From NCBI RefSeq assembly GCF_014202425.1, contig NZ_JACHGT010000004.1:200307-264306 (forward strand): 64,000 nucleotides of DNA, written 5' to 3'. Under the pieces are notes generated by a model. That model was given only the letters and a program-made list of their open reading frames with translations. It ran no database searches and was not told the DNA's origin. Position 1 is the stretch's first letter; each line of letters begins with the position of its first letter. Of this stretch, positions 53,649 to 61,154 are shown one piece after another. Origin of the DNA: Phytomonospora endophytica. Its GTDB lineage: Bacteria > Actinomycetota > Actinomycetes > Mycobacteriales > Micromonosporaceae. The position numbers and the translations under genes were made by a program.

Positions 53649-55238
53649 TCAGACCACTTCGAGGTTGGCCATCATCCCCATGTCCTCGTGTTCGGCGTTG
53701 TGGCAGTGGAACAGGAAGCGGCCGCGGTACCCGTCGAAGCGGGTGATGATCTCGGCCGACTCGCCGGGCCGCAGCGAGACCGTGTCCTTCAGGCCCGCGT
53801 CGTGCGGCAGGGGCGCCCCGCCGCCGCGCGACAGCACACGGAAGCCGACCAGGTGCAGGTGGACCGGGTGGTGCACGTCGGCGATGAGCCGCCACACCTC
53901 GACGTCGCCGAGCCGGACGGTGACGTCGGTGCGGGCGGGGTCGAAGGGCCGCCCGTCGATCAGCCAGCCGTGGCCGTCGCCCATCCGCCCCGCGCGGAAG
54001 GACAGGTCGCGCACTCGCACGGCCTGCGACCGGTTCCACTCCGGGAGGTCGGTGGACAGTACGTCCGGGACGCGGCTGTCGTCGGCGGCCTCGCGTGCGA
54101 CCCGGAAGGCCATCACCTCGGCGGTCCGGCCCGAACCCAGCCGGTTGACGAGCCTGACGAGACCGCCGACCGGCACTCCGGCGAAGTCCACGACCAGGTC
54201 GTGGCGTTCGGCGGGCGCCATGGGCAGGGTCGCGTGGGTGATCGGCGCGGCGAGCAGGCCCTGATCGGCGCCGATCTGGACGAGGTCCAGCCGCCGCCCG
54301 TCCTCGGTGACCGCCTCCAGTTCGTAGTGCCGGGCGTTGGAGGCGTTGAGGATCCGCAGCCGGTAGCGGGCCGCGTCGACCTCGCACACCGGCCAGGGCG
54401 CGCCGTTGACGAGGATGACGTCGCCGAGCACGCCCGCGACGTACGGGTCCTCGACGCCGGGCTTCGTGCGCAGGGTGCGGTCGATCGACGGGTAGTCGAG
54501 GCTTCCGTCGGCGGCGAAGGCGCGGTCGGCGATCATCAGCGGCAGCTCGCGCGGCCCGGCGGGCAGTCCGAGCGCGTCCTCGGCGTCGTCGCGCACGATG
54601 TGCATCCCGGCGAGGCCGCGCCAGATCGCCGGAGCGGTGAAGTCCATCCGGTGGTCGTGGTACCAGAGCAGCGTCGGCCGCTGGTTCATCGGGAAGGTGT
54701 AGTCGCGGGTCAGGTCGCTGGTGACGGCCCGCGGGTCGTGCATGACGTGCCCGTCGTGTCCGGTGTGGACGGAGTTCCCCCAGCTCTCGGGGATCACCAG
54801 GTCGGTGGGATAGCCGTCGGAGTCGGCGGGGGTGTGTCCGCCGTGGAGGTGCACGACCGTCGGCACGGGCAGCAGGTTGCGGTGGGTCACGGTGACCGGG
54901 CGGCCGCGACGCGACTCGATCGTCGGGCCGGGGAAGGTCCCCTCGTAGGTCCACAGTGGAGTGGAGACGCCCGGCAGGATCTCGGCCGTCGTGGCGCGCT
55001 GCGTGATGGCGTAACGGTCGACCCCGCCGGCGGTGTCGACCGGCGTCAGCACGCGGGGGATGGGCAGGGGCACCTGAAAAGCGGGCGGCAGCGGTACGGC
55101 GCTGCGCAGTTCCCCGCCGGTCACCGGCGGGCGGTTCGACAGCGCCGCCGAGGCGCCGAGCCAGCCCGCCGCCGTCAGCCCGAGCGCGCCGCCGATGCCC
55201 AGCACGCGACGCCGCGACAGTCCACGGCCCTCACTCAT
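53649..55238 (-). CDS. Tat-exported multicopper oxidase (CotA/bilirubin-oxidase type)
   Basis: The 529-residue protein has a Tat signal (LSRRRVLGIGG) and three cupredoxin domains. All copper motifs are intact: HLHGGH and WYHDH in domain 1, HPVHLHLVGF in domain 3, and FHCHNAEHEDMGMM at the C-terminus, with the type 1 Cys and an axial Met. It oxidises phenols, bilirubin-like compounds or metals with reduction of oxygen to water, outside the membrane. Its start overlaps the stop of the upstream membrane-protein gene by eight bases, so the two are coupled. Confidence 0.93.
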   Translation of the reverse strand: MSEGRGLSRRRVLGIGGALGLTAAGWLGASAALSNRPPVTGGELRSAVPLPPAFQVPLPIPRVLTPVDTAGGVDRYAITQRATTAEILPGVSTPLWTYEGTFPGPTIESRRGRPVTVTHRNLLPVPTVVHLHGGHTPADSDGYPTDLVIPESWGNSVHTGHDGHVMHDPRAVTSDLTRDYTFPMNQRPTLLWYHDHRMDFTAPAIWRGLAGMHIVRDDAEDALGLPAGPRELPLMIADRAFAADGSLDYPSIDRTLRTKPGVEDPYVAGVLGDVILVNGAPWPVCEVDAARYRLRILNASNARHYELEAVTEDGRRLDLVQIGADQGLLAAPITHATLPMAPAERHDLVVDFAGVPVGGLVRLVNRLGSGRTAEVMAFRVAREAADDSRVPDVLSTDLPEWNRSQAVRVRDLSFRAGRMGDGHGWLIDGRPFDPARTDVTVRLGDVEVWRLIADVHHPVHLHLVGFRVLSRGGGAPLPHDAGLKDTVSLRPGESAEIITRFDGYRGRFLFHCHNAEHEDMGMMANLEVV

Positions 55239-55677
55239 CGCCCGCCTCCGGCTTCACCGGGCGGGCCAGCGGCCGCCGCCACACCGCGACGAACAGCAGC
55301 GCGATCCCGGCGACGGTCAGCACACCGAGCGGGAGGTGCAGCCACAGCGCGCCCTCCATCCCGGCGAGGTACTGCACGGTCTCGGCCGCCAGCACCACCA
55401 GCGAGGCGGCGAAAGGCCAGGCGAGGCCGAGCCGGACCCAGACCACGATCGCCGCGATGAGCTGCGCGATGCCGATGTAGAACACGACGTCGGCGCCGAG
55501 CGCGTGCAGGCGAAGGCCGTCGAAGTCGCCGCTGAGGTACACGCCGGCGAAGACCGGCTGTCCCACGATGGCGAGCAGATGGGCGGCGGTCAGGGACCGA
55601 AGGACCCAACCGGACGGCCGCGTCCGCGGTGCGGGACGGGTCGCGGCCGCGCGGGTGTCGTTCACCGCGGTGACCAT
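55231..55677 (-). CDS. Four-helix membrane protein coupled to the multicopper oxidase
   Basis: The 148-residue protein has helices at roughly residues 27-48, 60-82, 86-108 and 112-133. Conserved-looking features are His33, HALGADVVFYIGIAQ and WLHLPLGVL. The histidines at helix ends might bind haem or a metal, but no known family is recognised. The eight-base overlap with the oxidase gene suggests that it helps the oxidase, for example in electron or copper supply; that is inference. The divergent LysR gene starts about 105 bp away. Confidence 0.75.
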   Translation of the reverse strand: MVTAVNDTRAAATRPAPRTRPSGWVLRSLTAAHLLAIVGQPVFAGVYLSGDFDGLRLHALGADVVFYIGIAQLIAAIVVWVRLGLAWPFAASLVVLAAETVQYLAGMEGALWLHLPLGVLTVAGIALLFVAVWRRPLARPVKPEAGDE

Positions 55678-55783
55678 GGGGCGTTCTCCCTACTCCTCGA
55701 TTGCCGAACGCCCCGATGCTATGACCGGTGGGCTATCGTGTCGAAGACCAATATCGCAATGCTGTTATGTCTTGGGAGGCATG

Positions 55784-56659
55784 ATGGACCTGCACTCCCT
55801 CCGGCAGTTCCTCGTGGTCGCGCGCCTGGAGCACCTCAGCCGCGCCGCCGAGGAACTGCGCGTCGCCCAGCCGTCCCTGAGCCGCACCATCGCCAGGCTG
55901 GAGAACGAGCTCGGCGCACCACTCTTCGACCGCGGCGGGCGGCTCCGCCTCAACGAGGCCGGGCGGCTCTTCCGCGGGCACGTCGAACGCTCCCTCGGCG
56001 AGCTCGACGCGGGACGGCGGGCCGTCACCGAGGCCGTCGGTGAAGGGATCGGCACCGTGCGGCTGGCCTCGGAGACCCTCTTCACCATCGCCGGGCCGCT
56101 CACCGCCTACAAACGCGCCCATCCCGCCGGTGACGTCGTGCTGCACCAGATGACCGGAGAGGAGATGGGACGCGCGCTGCGGGCGCAGGACGTCGACCTG
56201 TGCATCGCCTCCCAGCCGATCCCCGGCGAGGGCCTGGAAGGGGTGCAGTTGATGGACGAGCCGGTGTGGCTCTGCGCGCCGCACGACCATCCGATCGCCG
56301 CCCGCACCTCGGTGGCCGTCGAGGAGCTCGCCGGGCTGTCCTTCGTCAGTTCCCGCGTGGGGCACTGGCAGCGGCGGGTCCTCGACCGGCTCTTCGCCAG
56401 CCGGGACCTGATGCCGAGGATCGTCTGCGAAGGCGACGAACCGGGTGCCGTCGCCTACATGATCGCCGCGGGGATCGGCGTCGGCCTCATCCCCGACATG
56501 GCCCGCCGCACCGACACCCGCTCGCTCGTCGCGTGGATCGCCGTCGACGATCCCGCATGCCGTCGCGTCCTGACGCTGCAATGGGCGACGGGCGCGCACC
56601 TGTCGACCGCCGCGCGGTTGATGCGCGACACGATCACCGGCTGGGACTGGGGCGCCTAG
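55784..56659 (+). CDS. LysR-family regulator
   Basis: The 291-residue protein has the N-terminal LysR HTH (MDLHSLRQFLVVARLEHLSRAAEELRVAQPSLSRTIARLE in order) and a periplasmic-binding-like effector domain at about 90-285 (GTVRLASETLFTIAG, DVDLCIASQPI, IAAGIGVGLIPD). GGGAGG lies four bases before the ATG at 55784; an ATG one codon earlier is also possible. It is divergent from the membrane protein/multicopper oxidase operon and probably regulates it. Its stop overlaps the convergent next gene by four bases. Confidence 0.9.
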   Translation: MDLHSLRQFLVVARLEHLSRAAEELRVAQPSLSRTIARLENELGAPLFDRGGRLRLNEAGRLFRGHVERSLGELDAGRRAVTEAVGEGIGTVRLASETLFTIAGPLTAYKRAHPAGDVVLHQMTGEEMGRALRAQDVDLCIASQPIPGEGLEGVQLMDEPVWLCAPHDHPIAARTSVAVEELAGLSFVSSRVGHWQRRVLDRLFASRDLMPRIVCEGDEPGAVAYMIAAGIGVGLIPDMARRTDTRSLVAWIAVDDPACRRVLTLQWATGAHLSTAARLMRDTITGWDWGA

Positions 56660-57177
56660 GCCTCGCTCTCGGTCCGCTCGGGGGCCGCCGTCGTCGCACC
56701 CGCGTGGCGGGGGTTGGTGTGCCCGGCCGTCGTGGCCTGCGGGTCGACCTCCGACCACGCCGTCCCGCGCGTGCCACGGGTGTCAAGGGAGTCGCTCTCG
56801 ACCTGGATCAGCGACCAGATCACGAACACGTCGATGGCGATGATGACCATCGACCAGGCCGGCTGGTAAGGCAGCCAGAGGAACTGTGCCGTCGCCGAGA
56901 CGACGGCCAGCCCGATCGCGACCCACCGCGCCCAGGACTGTCCGATGAGGACGAAGGCGGCGGTCGCGATGACCAGCACGCCGACGATCAGGTGGATCCA
57001 GCCCCAGGTGGTCAGGTCGAAGCGGAAGACGTAGTCCTCGACCTGGACGAAGACGTCGTCCTCGGCGATCGCGGCGATGCCCGCGAGGGCCTGCCACGCG
57101 CCGATCATGAGCATGAGGCTCGCGCCGAGGGCCATGCCGCCGATCGACCAGCCGCGTGCCGTGTTCTCTCCGCTCAT
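56656..57177 (-). CDS. DUF7144-like four-helix membrane protein
   Basis: The 173-residue protein has helices at about 13-35, 55-78, 82-102 and 105-125. It shows the pattern FRFDLTTWGWIHLIVGVLV, then SWARWVAIGLAVVSATAQFLWLPYQPAWSMVIIAIDVFVIW. That matches a widespread actinobacterial membrane family (DUF7144) of unknown function. A hydrophilic tail of about 45 residues follows. The ATG at 57177 is chosen because homology starts shortly after it. Confidence 0.82.
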   Translation of the reverse strand: MSGENTARGWSIGGMALGASLMLMIGAWQALAGIAAIAEDDVFVQVEDYVFRFDLTTWGWIHLIVGVLVIATAAFVLIGQSWARWVAIGLAVVSATAQFLWLPYQPAWSMVIIAIDVFVIWSLIQVESDSLDTRGTRGTAWSEVDPQATTAGHTNPRHAGATTAAPERTESEA

Positions 57178-57239
57178 CGGCCCGTTCCTCCCGCTCGTCG
57201 GCGTCGCCGGACCGGCGGCACCGGATCCAGGTGCTCCTA

Positions 57240-57558
57240 CGGTCAGGATATGTCCGTTGGGTGGCTTTTGTTCACGAGCGGGCGAGTCCGGGTGCCGGGA
57301 CGGTCCGCGCGGGATCTCGTCGACGACGCCGCAGGTGTCCGGCGGCGGCGGTGAGGTCGAGGACCACCGGCCGCCGCTCGCGTCGCCCCCGCCGCCGGGG
57401 AATCCGCCCAACCCGCCCGCCGGCGCGCCTCCGGTCCCGTCGCTGCCGGTGACCGGAACCATGCCGGGCTCGGTGATCCCGGCGGGTGCGGCACTGCTCC
57501 TGACCGGGGAAGCGCCGACCGCGTAAGGATCGCGTCAGGGTCTCCTCCTCGCCGTTGA
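57240..57558 (+). pseudogene. Decayed C-terminus of an LPXTG wall-anchored protein
   Basis: One frame reads a Pro-rich stretch (ASPPPPGNPPNPPAGAPP) followed by SLPVTG (LPVTG at 57443-57457) and the short hydrophobic run VIPAGAALLLTG, then stops at 57526. The adjacent frame from 57513 continues RRPRKDRVR, the basic tail expected of a sortase substrate. Wall spacer, sorting motif, hydrophobic stretch and basic tail are thus in order but broken by a frame change. No signal peptide or start is found upstream. The 57178-57760 gap shows no intact gene. An alternative is chance similarity in GC-rich DNA. Confidence 0.4.
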
Positions 57559-57760
57559 CAAGGTGGGGAAGCGACCGGCAGGGTCGAGACAGGTGAGCCG
57601 GGAAGTCTGGTCGGCACGGTTTCCGCGAGACAGGTCGCGGACCGTCGATCGAAGGTGCCCGCATGCCACAGGTCCACATCGGACACAGCGATTCCAGGTC
57701 CCGGTCCGCCTGCCGAAGGGCAGGTCCATGGTGGATGGCACGAGAGGATGGTGAGCGCCC

Positions 57761-58111
57761 GTGAGCGGCTTCGGTGACGACGTCTCCGCTCGTGCCGAGC
57801 AGGTCCGCCGGCTGGTGACCGAGGCGCGCACGGAACTGTCCAGTGAGGACTTCGCGGTCAAGGTGACGGTGGGGCCCAACGGCGCCGTACACGACGTCGA
57901 CATCACCGGCCGGGCCGCGAGGTACTCCGCCGCCGAACTCGGCGAGCTGGTCGTCGAGTGCTTGCGGACGGCCTCGGCGCGGATGAGCCGCGAGCTGCGG
58001 GAGAGCCTGGCCGAACTCATGGGCGGCGTTCCCGTCGCCGACACCTCCGCGCTGCCCTCTCTCGACGAGATCCGCCGCATGCGCGCGGAGAACCGCGGGG
58101 AGACGCCGTGA
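57761..58111 (+). CDS. YbaB/EbfC-like protein 1 of the WXG operon
   Basis: This 116-residue protein has the YbaB-like layout: an N-terminal helix, a strand pair (FAVKVTVGPNGAVHDVDITGRA) and a long C-terminal helix (SAAELGELVVECLRTASARMSRELRESLAEL). YbaB proteins bind DNA as dimers; in actinobacteria, related forms occur beside type VII secretion substrates. The GTG at 57761 begins the family alignment. Its stop overlaps the next start by four bases (GTGA). Confidence 0.82.
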   Translation: MSGFGDDVSARAEQVRRLVTEARTELSSEDFAVKVTVGPNGAVHDVDITGRAARYSAAELGELVVECLRTASARMSRELRESLAELMGGVPVADTSALPSLDEIRRMRAENRGETP

Positions 58112-58536
58112 CGGGACCGCCGGAGGGCCACCGGCGGCCGCTGCGGCAGTGGCCCGACGTCGACGCGATGCTCGCGCACCTGGAGAGGATGCGCGCCCGC
58201 AACGACGAGATCCTCGCCGTCTACGCCGCCGCCCGCGAAGAGGCCGGCGACCGCACGTCGGAGGGCCGCTCCGAGGACGGCTCGGTCCGCGCCGAGATCG
58301 ACGACGCCGGAGTGGTCGTGAAGCTCGACTTCGACGACGGCGCGACGCGCTCCCCGTCGCGGCTCGGCCGGTCCATCGTCTCGGCGATTCACCGGGCCCA
58401 GGCCGCGCACGCGCTGAAGACGGCCGACATCGCCGCGAGGATCGAACACTCCTTCGACGTCAGGGCCTTGGTCGGCGAGTCGATCCCGGCCGAGCTGCGG
58501 GACGCGGCCGACGATCGCGACCACCCCCGCTCCTGA
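58108..58536 (+). CDS. YbaB/EbfC-like protein 2 of the WXG operon
   Basis: This 142-residue protein is a divergent second copy of the fold: helix (MLAHLERMRARNDEILAVYAAARE), strands (DGSVRAEIDDAGVVVKLDFDD), then helix (SRLGRSIVSAIHRAQAAHALKT). It starts at a GTG overlapping the previous stop. Two different YbaB-like proteins in tandem could form a heterodimer. No secretion signal is visible, so both probably stay in the cytoplasm. Confidence 0.75.
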   Translation: MTGPPEGHRRPLRQWPDVDAMLAHLERMRARNDEILAVYAAAREEAGDRTSEGRSEDGSVRAEIDDAGVVVKLDFDDGATRSPSRLGRSIVSAIHRAQAAHALKTADIAARIEHSFDVRALVGESIPAELRDAADDRDHPRS

Positions 58537-58588
58537 TCCGCGAACCCACCACGACCGGCCGCGCACGCGGCACCTCAGGGAGGACCAC

Positions 58589-58915
58589 ATGGGGGACGGC
58601 ATCACCGCACCGCCCGGCGAGATCAAGGCCGTCGGCGAGGTGCTCCAGACCTTGAAGAACAGCGCCGCCGACATCGAGCGCCTCGCTGAGCAGGCCGATC
58701 CCGGCCTTGACGTGTGGGGCGTCGGCCTTGGGCGGATCCTCAAGCTCTGCTACGACCCGAAGGCCGAGGAGGCCCGCGAGCACATCCGCATGATCGGCGA
58801 CGCCCTGGAGAGCCAGGCCCGCGTCGTCACGAACGCCGCGGAGAACTATGAGCGGCTCGACCAGGAGATGGCCGCGGCCTTCGAACGCTTCCTCGACGAC
58901 CTGAACGGAAGATGA
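58589..58915 (+). CDS. Small helical WXG/EspC-like protein
   Basis: This 108-residue all-helical protein has two helices separated by a turn containing LDVWGVGLG (Trp43), where WXG100 and EspC-like proteins carry their W-x-G turn. The helices before and after are amphipathic. It has no signal peptide, as expected for a type VII secretion substrate or chaperone partner. GGGAGG five bases upstream marks the ATG. Its stop overlaps the next ATG, so it probably pairs with that product. Confidence 0.75.
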   Translation: MGDGITAPPGEIKAVGEVLQTLKNSAADIERLAEQADPGLDVWGVGLGRILKLCYDPKAEEAREHIRMIGDALESQARVVTNAAENYERLDQEMAAAFERFLDDLNGR

Positions 58916-59916
58916 TGGGCGACGAAGACGACGCGTACGTCGGCGACGATCCCGCCGCCGACGGCACCTACCACGGGAATCTCGGCGTCACCGACGCCTG
59001 GGATTCCAACTACGCCGGCAACATCCCGCTGTCGGGCGCCGCGACGAACATGTACGACGGCGCCGTCGACGGCGACATCAAGGCCCTGACCATGGGCGTC
59101 GCCGAGTTCGGCGGCAACGCCGTCGCCTTCGCGGGCGACCCCGTCAACTGGCTGCTGTCGGCGGGCCTGGCGTTCCTCATCGACGTGATCCAGCCCCTCG
59201 AAGACGCGTTGAGCTTGGTCACCGGCAACTACGAGCGCATGGGCGAGTTCACCGGGAGGTGGAACCGGATCGGTGCCGCGCTGGTCCCGCTCGGCGAGGC
59301 CGTGCGGCAGGCGGCCGCCGACGGGCTGATCGGCTGGGAGGGCAAGGACGCCGACGCCGCCAAGGCCCGCCTCGAAGAGTTCGGCGAGGCCATCGAGGCC
59401 AGCGGGGGTGAGGCCGTGAAGGTCTCCTCGCTGCTCAACATCCTCGCCTCGCTGATGAGCGCGGCCCAGCAGATCATCATCGGCCTCATCGCGCAGTTCG
59501 TGGAGTGGCTGATCATCACCTGGACGGCGGCGCTGGCCGCCGCCGGAGTCACCTTCGGCGGCTCGACCGCCGGTGCCGCGACGGTGACGACGCTGCACGC
59601 CACCACGAACTGCTCGCGGGCCGTGCGGATCATCGACCGCGTCGTGGAGTTCCTCAACAGGATCGGCCGGGTCCTGCGCGAAGTCCTGCCCGGGTTCGTC
59701 AAGGACAACGTCGCCAAGAACTACCGGGCGATCTCGGCACTCAAGACCCCCGACGTCGGCGACATGGGCAAGGCCCTCGGCAGGTGGCTCAAAGACTGGA
59801 AGAACTACATGCCCATGGCGGGGACCGTCGGTGCCGCCGGTGTCAACGACATCGGCACGCCGGGGAGCGGCATGTCCGGTGAGGACATCGAAAACGGCCT
59901 GGATCCCGGCCGGTGA
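58912..59916 (+). CDS. Putative type VII secreted protein with W-x-G domain
   Basis: This 334-residue protein has an acidic N-terminus of about 55 residues. A helical domain (about 100-175) carries the hairpin motif GLIGWEGKDADAAKARL with Trp142-Glu143-Gly144. A hydrophobic segment (about 185-225) and a C-terminal part with EFLNRIGRVLREVLPGF follow. Longer WXG proteins of this kind are substrates of ESX-type systems in actinobacteria. The C-terminal third has no recognised toxin motif. It starts within the stop of the small helical partner and overlaps the next gene by four bases. Confidence 0.75.
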   Translation: MMGDEDDAYVGDDPAADGTYHGNLGVTDAWDSNYAGNIPLSGAATNMYDGAVDGDIKALTMGVAEFGGNAVAFAGDPVNWLLSAGLAFLIDVIQPLEDALSLVTGNYERMGEFTGRWNRIGAALVPLGEAVRQAAADGLIGWEGKDADAAKARLEEFGEAIEASGGEAVKVSSLLNILASLMSAAQQIIIGLIAQFVEWLIITWTAALAAAGVTFGGSTAGAATVTTLHATTNCSRAVRIIDRVVEFLNRIGRVLREVLPGFVKDNVAKNYRAISALKTPDVGDMGKALGRWLKDWKNYMPMAGTVGAAGVNDIGTPGSGMSGEDIENGLDPGR

Positions 59917-60995
59917 GGTTCGCCGGCGTCGACCCCGCCGCGCCTTTCGCCGACCCGGCGGTCCCGGTCCTGGAGTGGCCCGAGGACCGTCCGGCGCCGC
60001 GACTCCCGGCGGGGAAGGGCGGCATCGCCGTGCGGACGCGCTACGGCGGCCGCTGGGACCGCCGGTACCCCGAGCCGGCGCGCAACGTCGGCGTCGACGG
60101 ACGGCCGCTCTGGCACGGTTGGGGGCGGATGATCGCCGTCGTCGAGCCGGGCGCGCATCTCGTCGAGGTCCGCGAGGAACGCGCCGAGGGCGCCCGTATC
60201 GCGCACGTGGCGGCCGGAACGGTCGTCGAACTCGAATACGCCGCACCCCGCAACTGGGGCACCGTCGGGACCTTCGGGCCCGCGCCGGTTCGCGAGGTCG
60301 GCGCCACCACCCGGCCGTGGCTGCTCGCGTTCGGCGGGCTCATGGCGGCCCTGGCGGCCTTCACCCGCGCCGGGTACCCGCCGGACGGGTGGACCCCGCT
60401 CGCCCTCGTCGCGGTCGCGGTCGCGCTTCCCCCGGTGTGGAACCGATACCGCGCGCGAGCCGACCGGCGGTACCGCGCCTGCCTGGCGGGCGCGCCTCAC
60501 CGGTTCACCGACGGCTGGTTCCTCGGCGACACCCCAGGCGACCTCCCCGATCCCGGACCCGAACACGGCGGCCTCCTCCTGCGTTTCCGGCTCCGGCACG
60601 GCATCCGTACCGGGGAGGCCCTCGCCGGGAACCCGCACGCCTGGCTAGGCCCGCCGAGGCCGCGCATCGACGGTCACGCCCACAGGGCGTCGTGGGCGAC
60701 CTGGTGGTACCGGCTGCCGCCCGGCCGTCACACCGTCGCCGTCCTGCCGCCGGAGGTCGCGATCGCCGGCGGTGCACCGGAACCGGCGGTGCCGGTGACC
60801 TTCGAGATCGGCCTTCACCCCGGCCGGACGCGGGCGCTGCTGGTCGAGTTGTCGGGCGAGTCGACCCTGCGGCCCGTCGCGGGCGGCGATCCCCCGCGCG
60901 ACGCCGAAGGCCGGATCTCCTACCGGAACTGGACTCCGGCGACCGAGGCCGTGGCCTTCGACCAGCGGATCGACGTCTCCGAGACCCACGTGTGA
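59913..60995 (+). CDS. Membrane protein of the WXG operon
   Basis: This 360-residue protein has an N-terminal beta-rich soluble part (1-130) containing GGRWDRRYPEPARNVGVDGRPLWHGWG. Two membrane helices lie close together (about 135-175), and a second beta-rich part with WWYRLPPGRHTVAVLPPE follows. The GRPLWHGWG and PPGRHTVAVL repeats look like small beta-sandwich units facing the same side of the membrane. I do not recognise a family. The GTG start overlaps the previous stop, making it the fifth gene of the operon. It might receive or anchor the secreted protein. Confidence 0.72.
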   Translation: MRFAGVDPAAPFADPAVPVLEWPEDRPAPRLPAGKGGIAVRTRYGGRWDRRYPEPARNVGVDGRPLWHGWGRMIAVVEPGAHLVEVREERAEGARIAHVAAGTVVELEYAAPRNWGTVGTFGPAPVREVGATTRPWLLAFGGLMAALAAFTRAGYPPDGWTPLALVAVAVALPPVWNRYRARADRRYRACLAGAPHRFTDGWFLGDTPGDLPDPGPEHGGLLLRFRLRHGIRTGEALAGNPHAWLGPPRPRIDGHAHRASWATWWYRLPPGRHTVAVLPPEVAIAGGAPEPAVPVTFEIGLHPGRTRALLVELSGESTLRPVAGGDPPRDAEGRISYRNWTPATEAVAFDQRIDVSETHV

Positions 60996-61082
60996 GCGCC
61001 TGTCCGAAGGCGTCGTGGCCGGAACCCGCCACTTCGGTTTCGGTCTCCGCCGTAACCTTTCGCCCGTCCGGACTCGTATTCG

Positions 61083-61117
61083 GGACAGGCCTCTGGACTG
61101 TCCACAGAGGTCTGTCC
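61083..61117. terminator. Inverted repeat between the WXG operon and the second subtilase
   Basis: GGACAGGCCTCTG at 61083-61095 pairs with 61105-61117 over 13 bp with one G-U pair and a nine-base loop, about 90 bp after the operon's last stop. It is probably the operon terminator. It could instead be a leader structure of the subtilase, which starts 38 bp on. Confidence 0.55.
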
Positions 61118-61154
61118 GCATAGGACACACCGGACCAGCGGGAGTTGGATCGAC

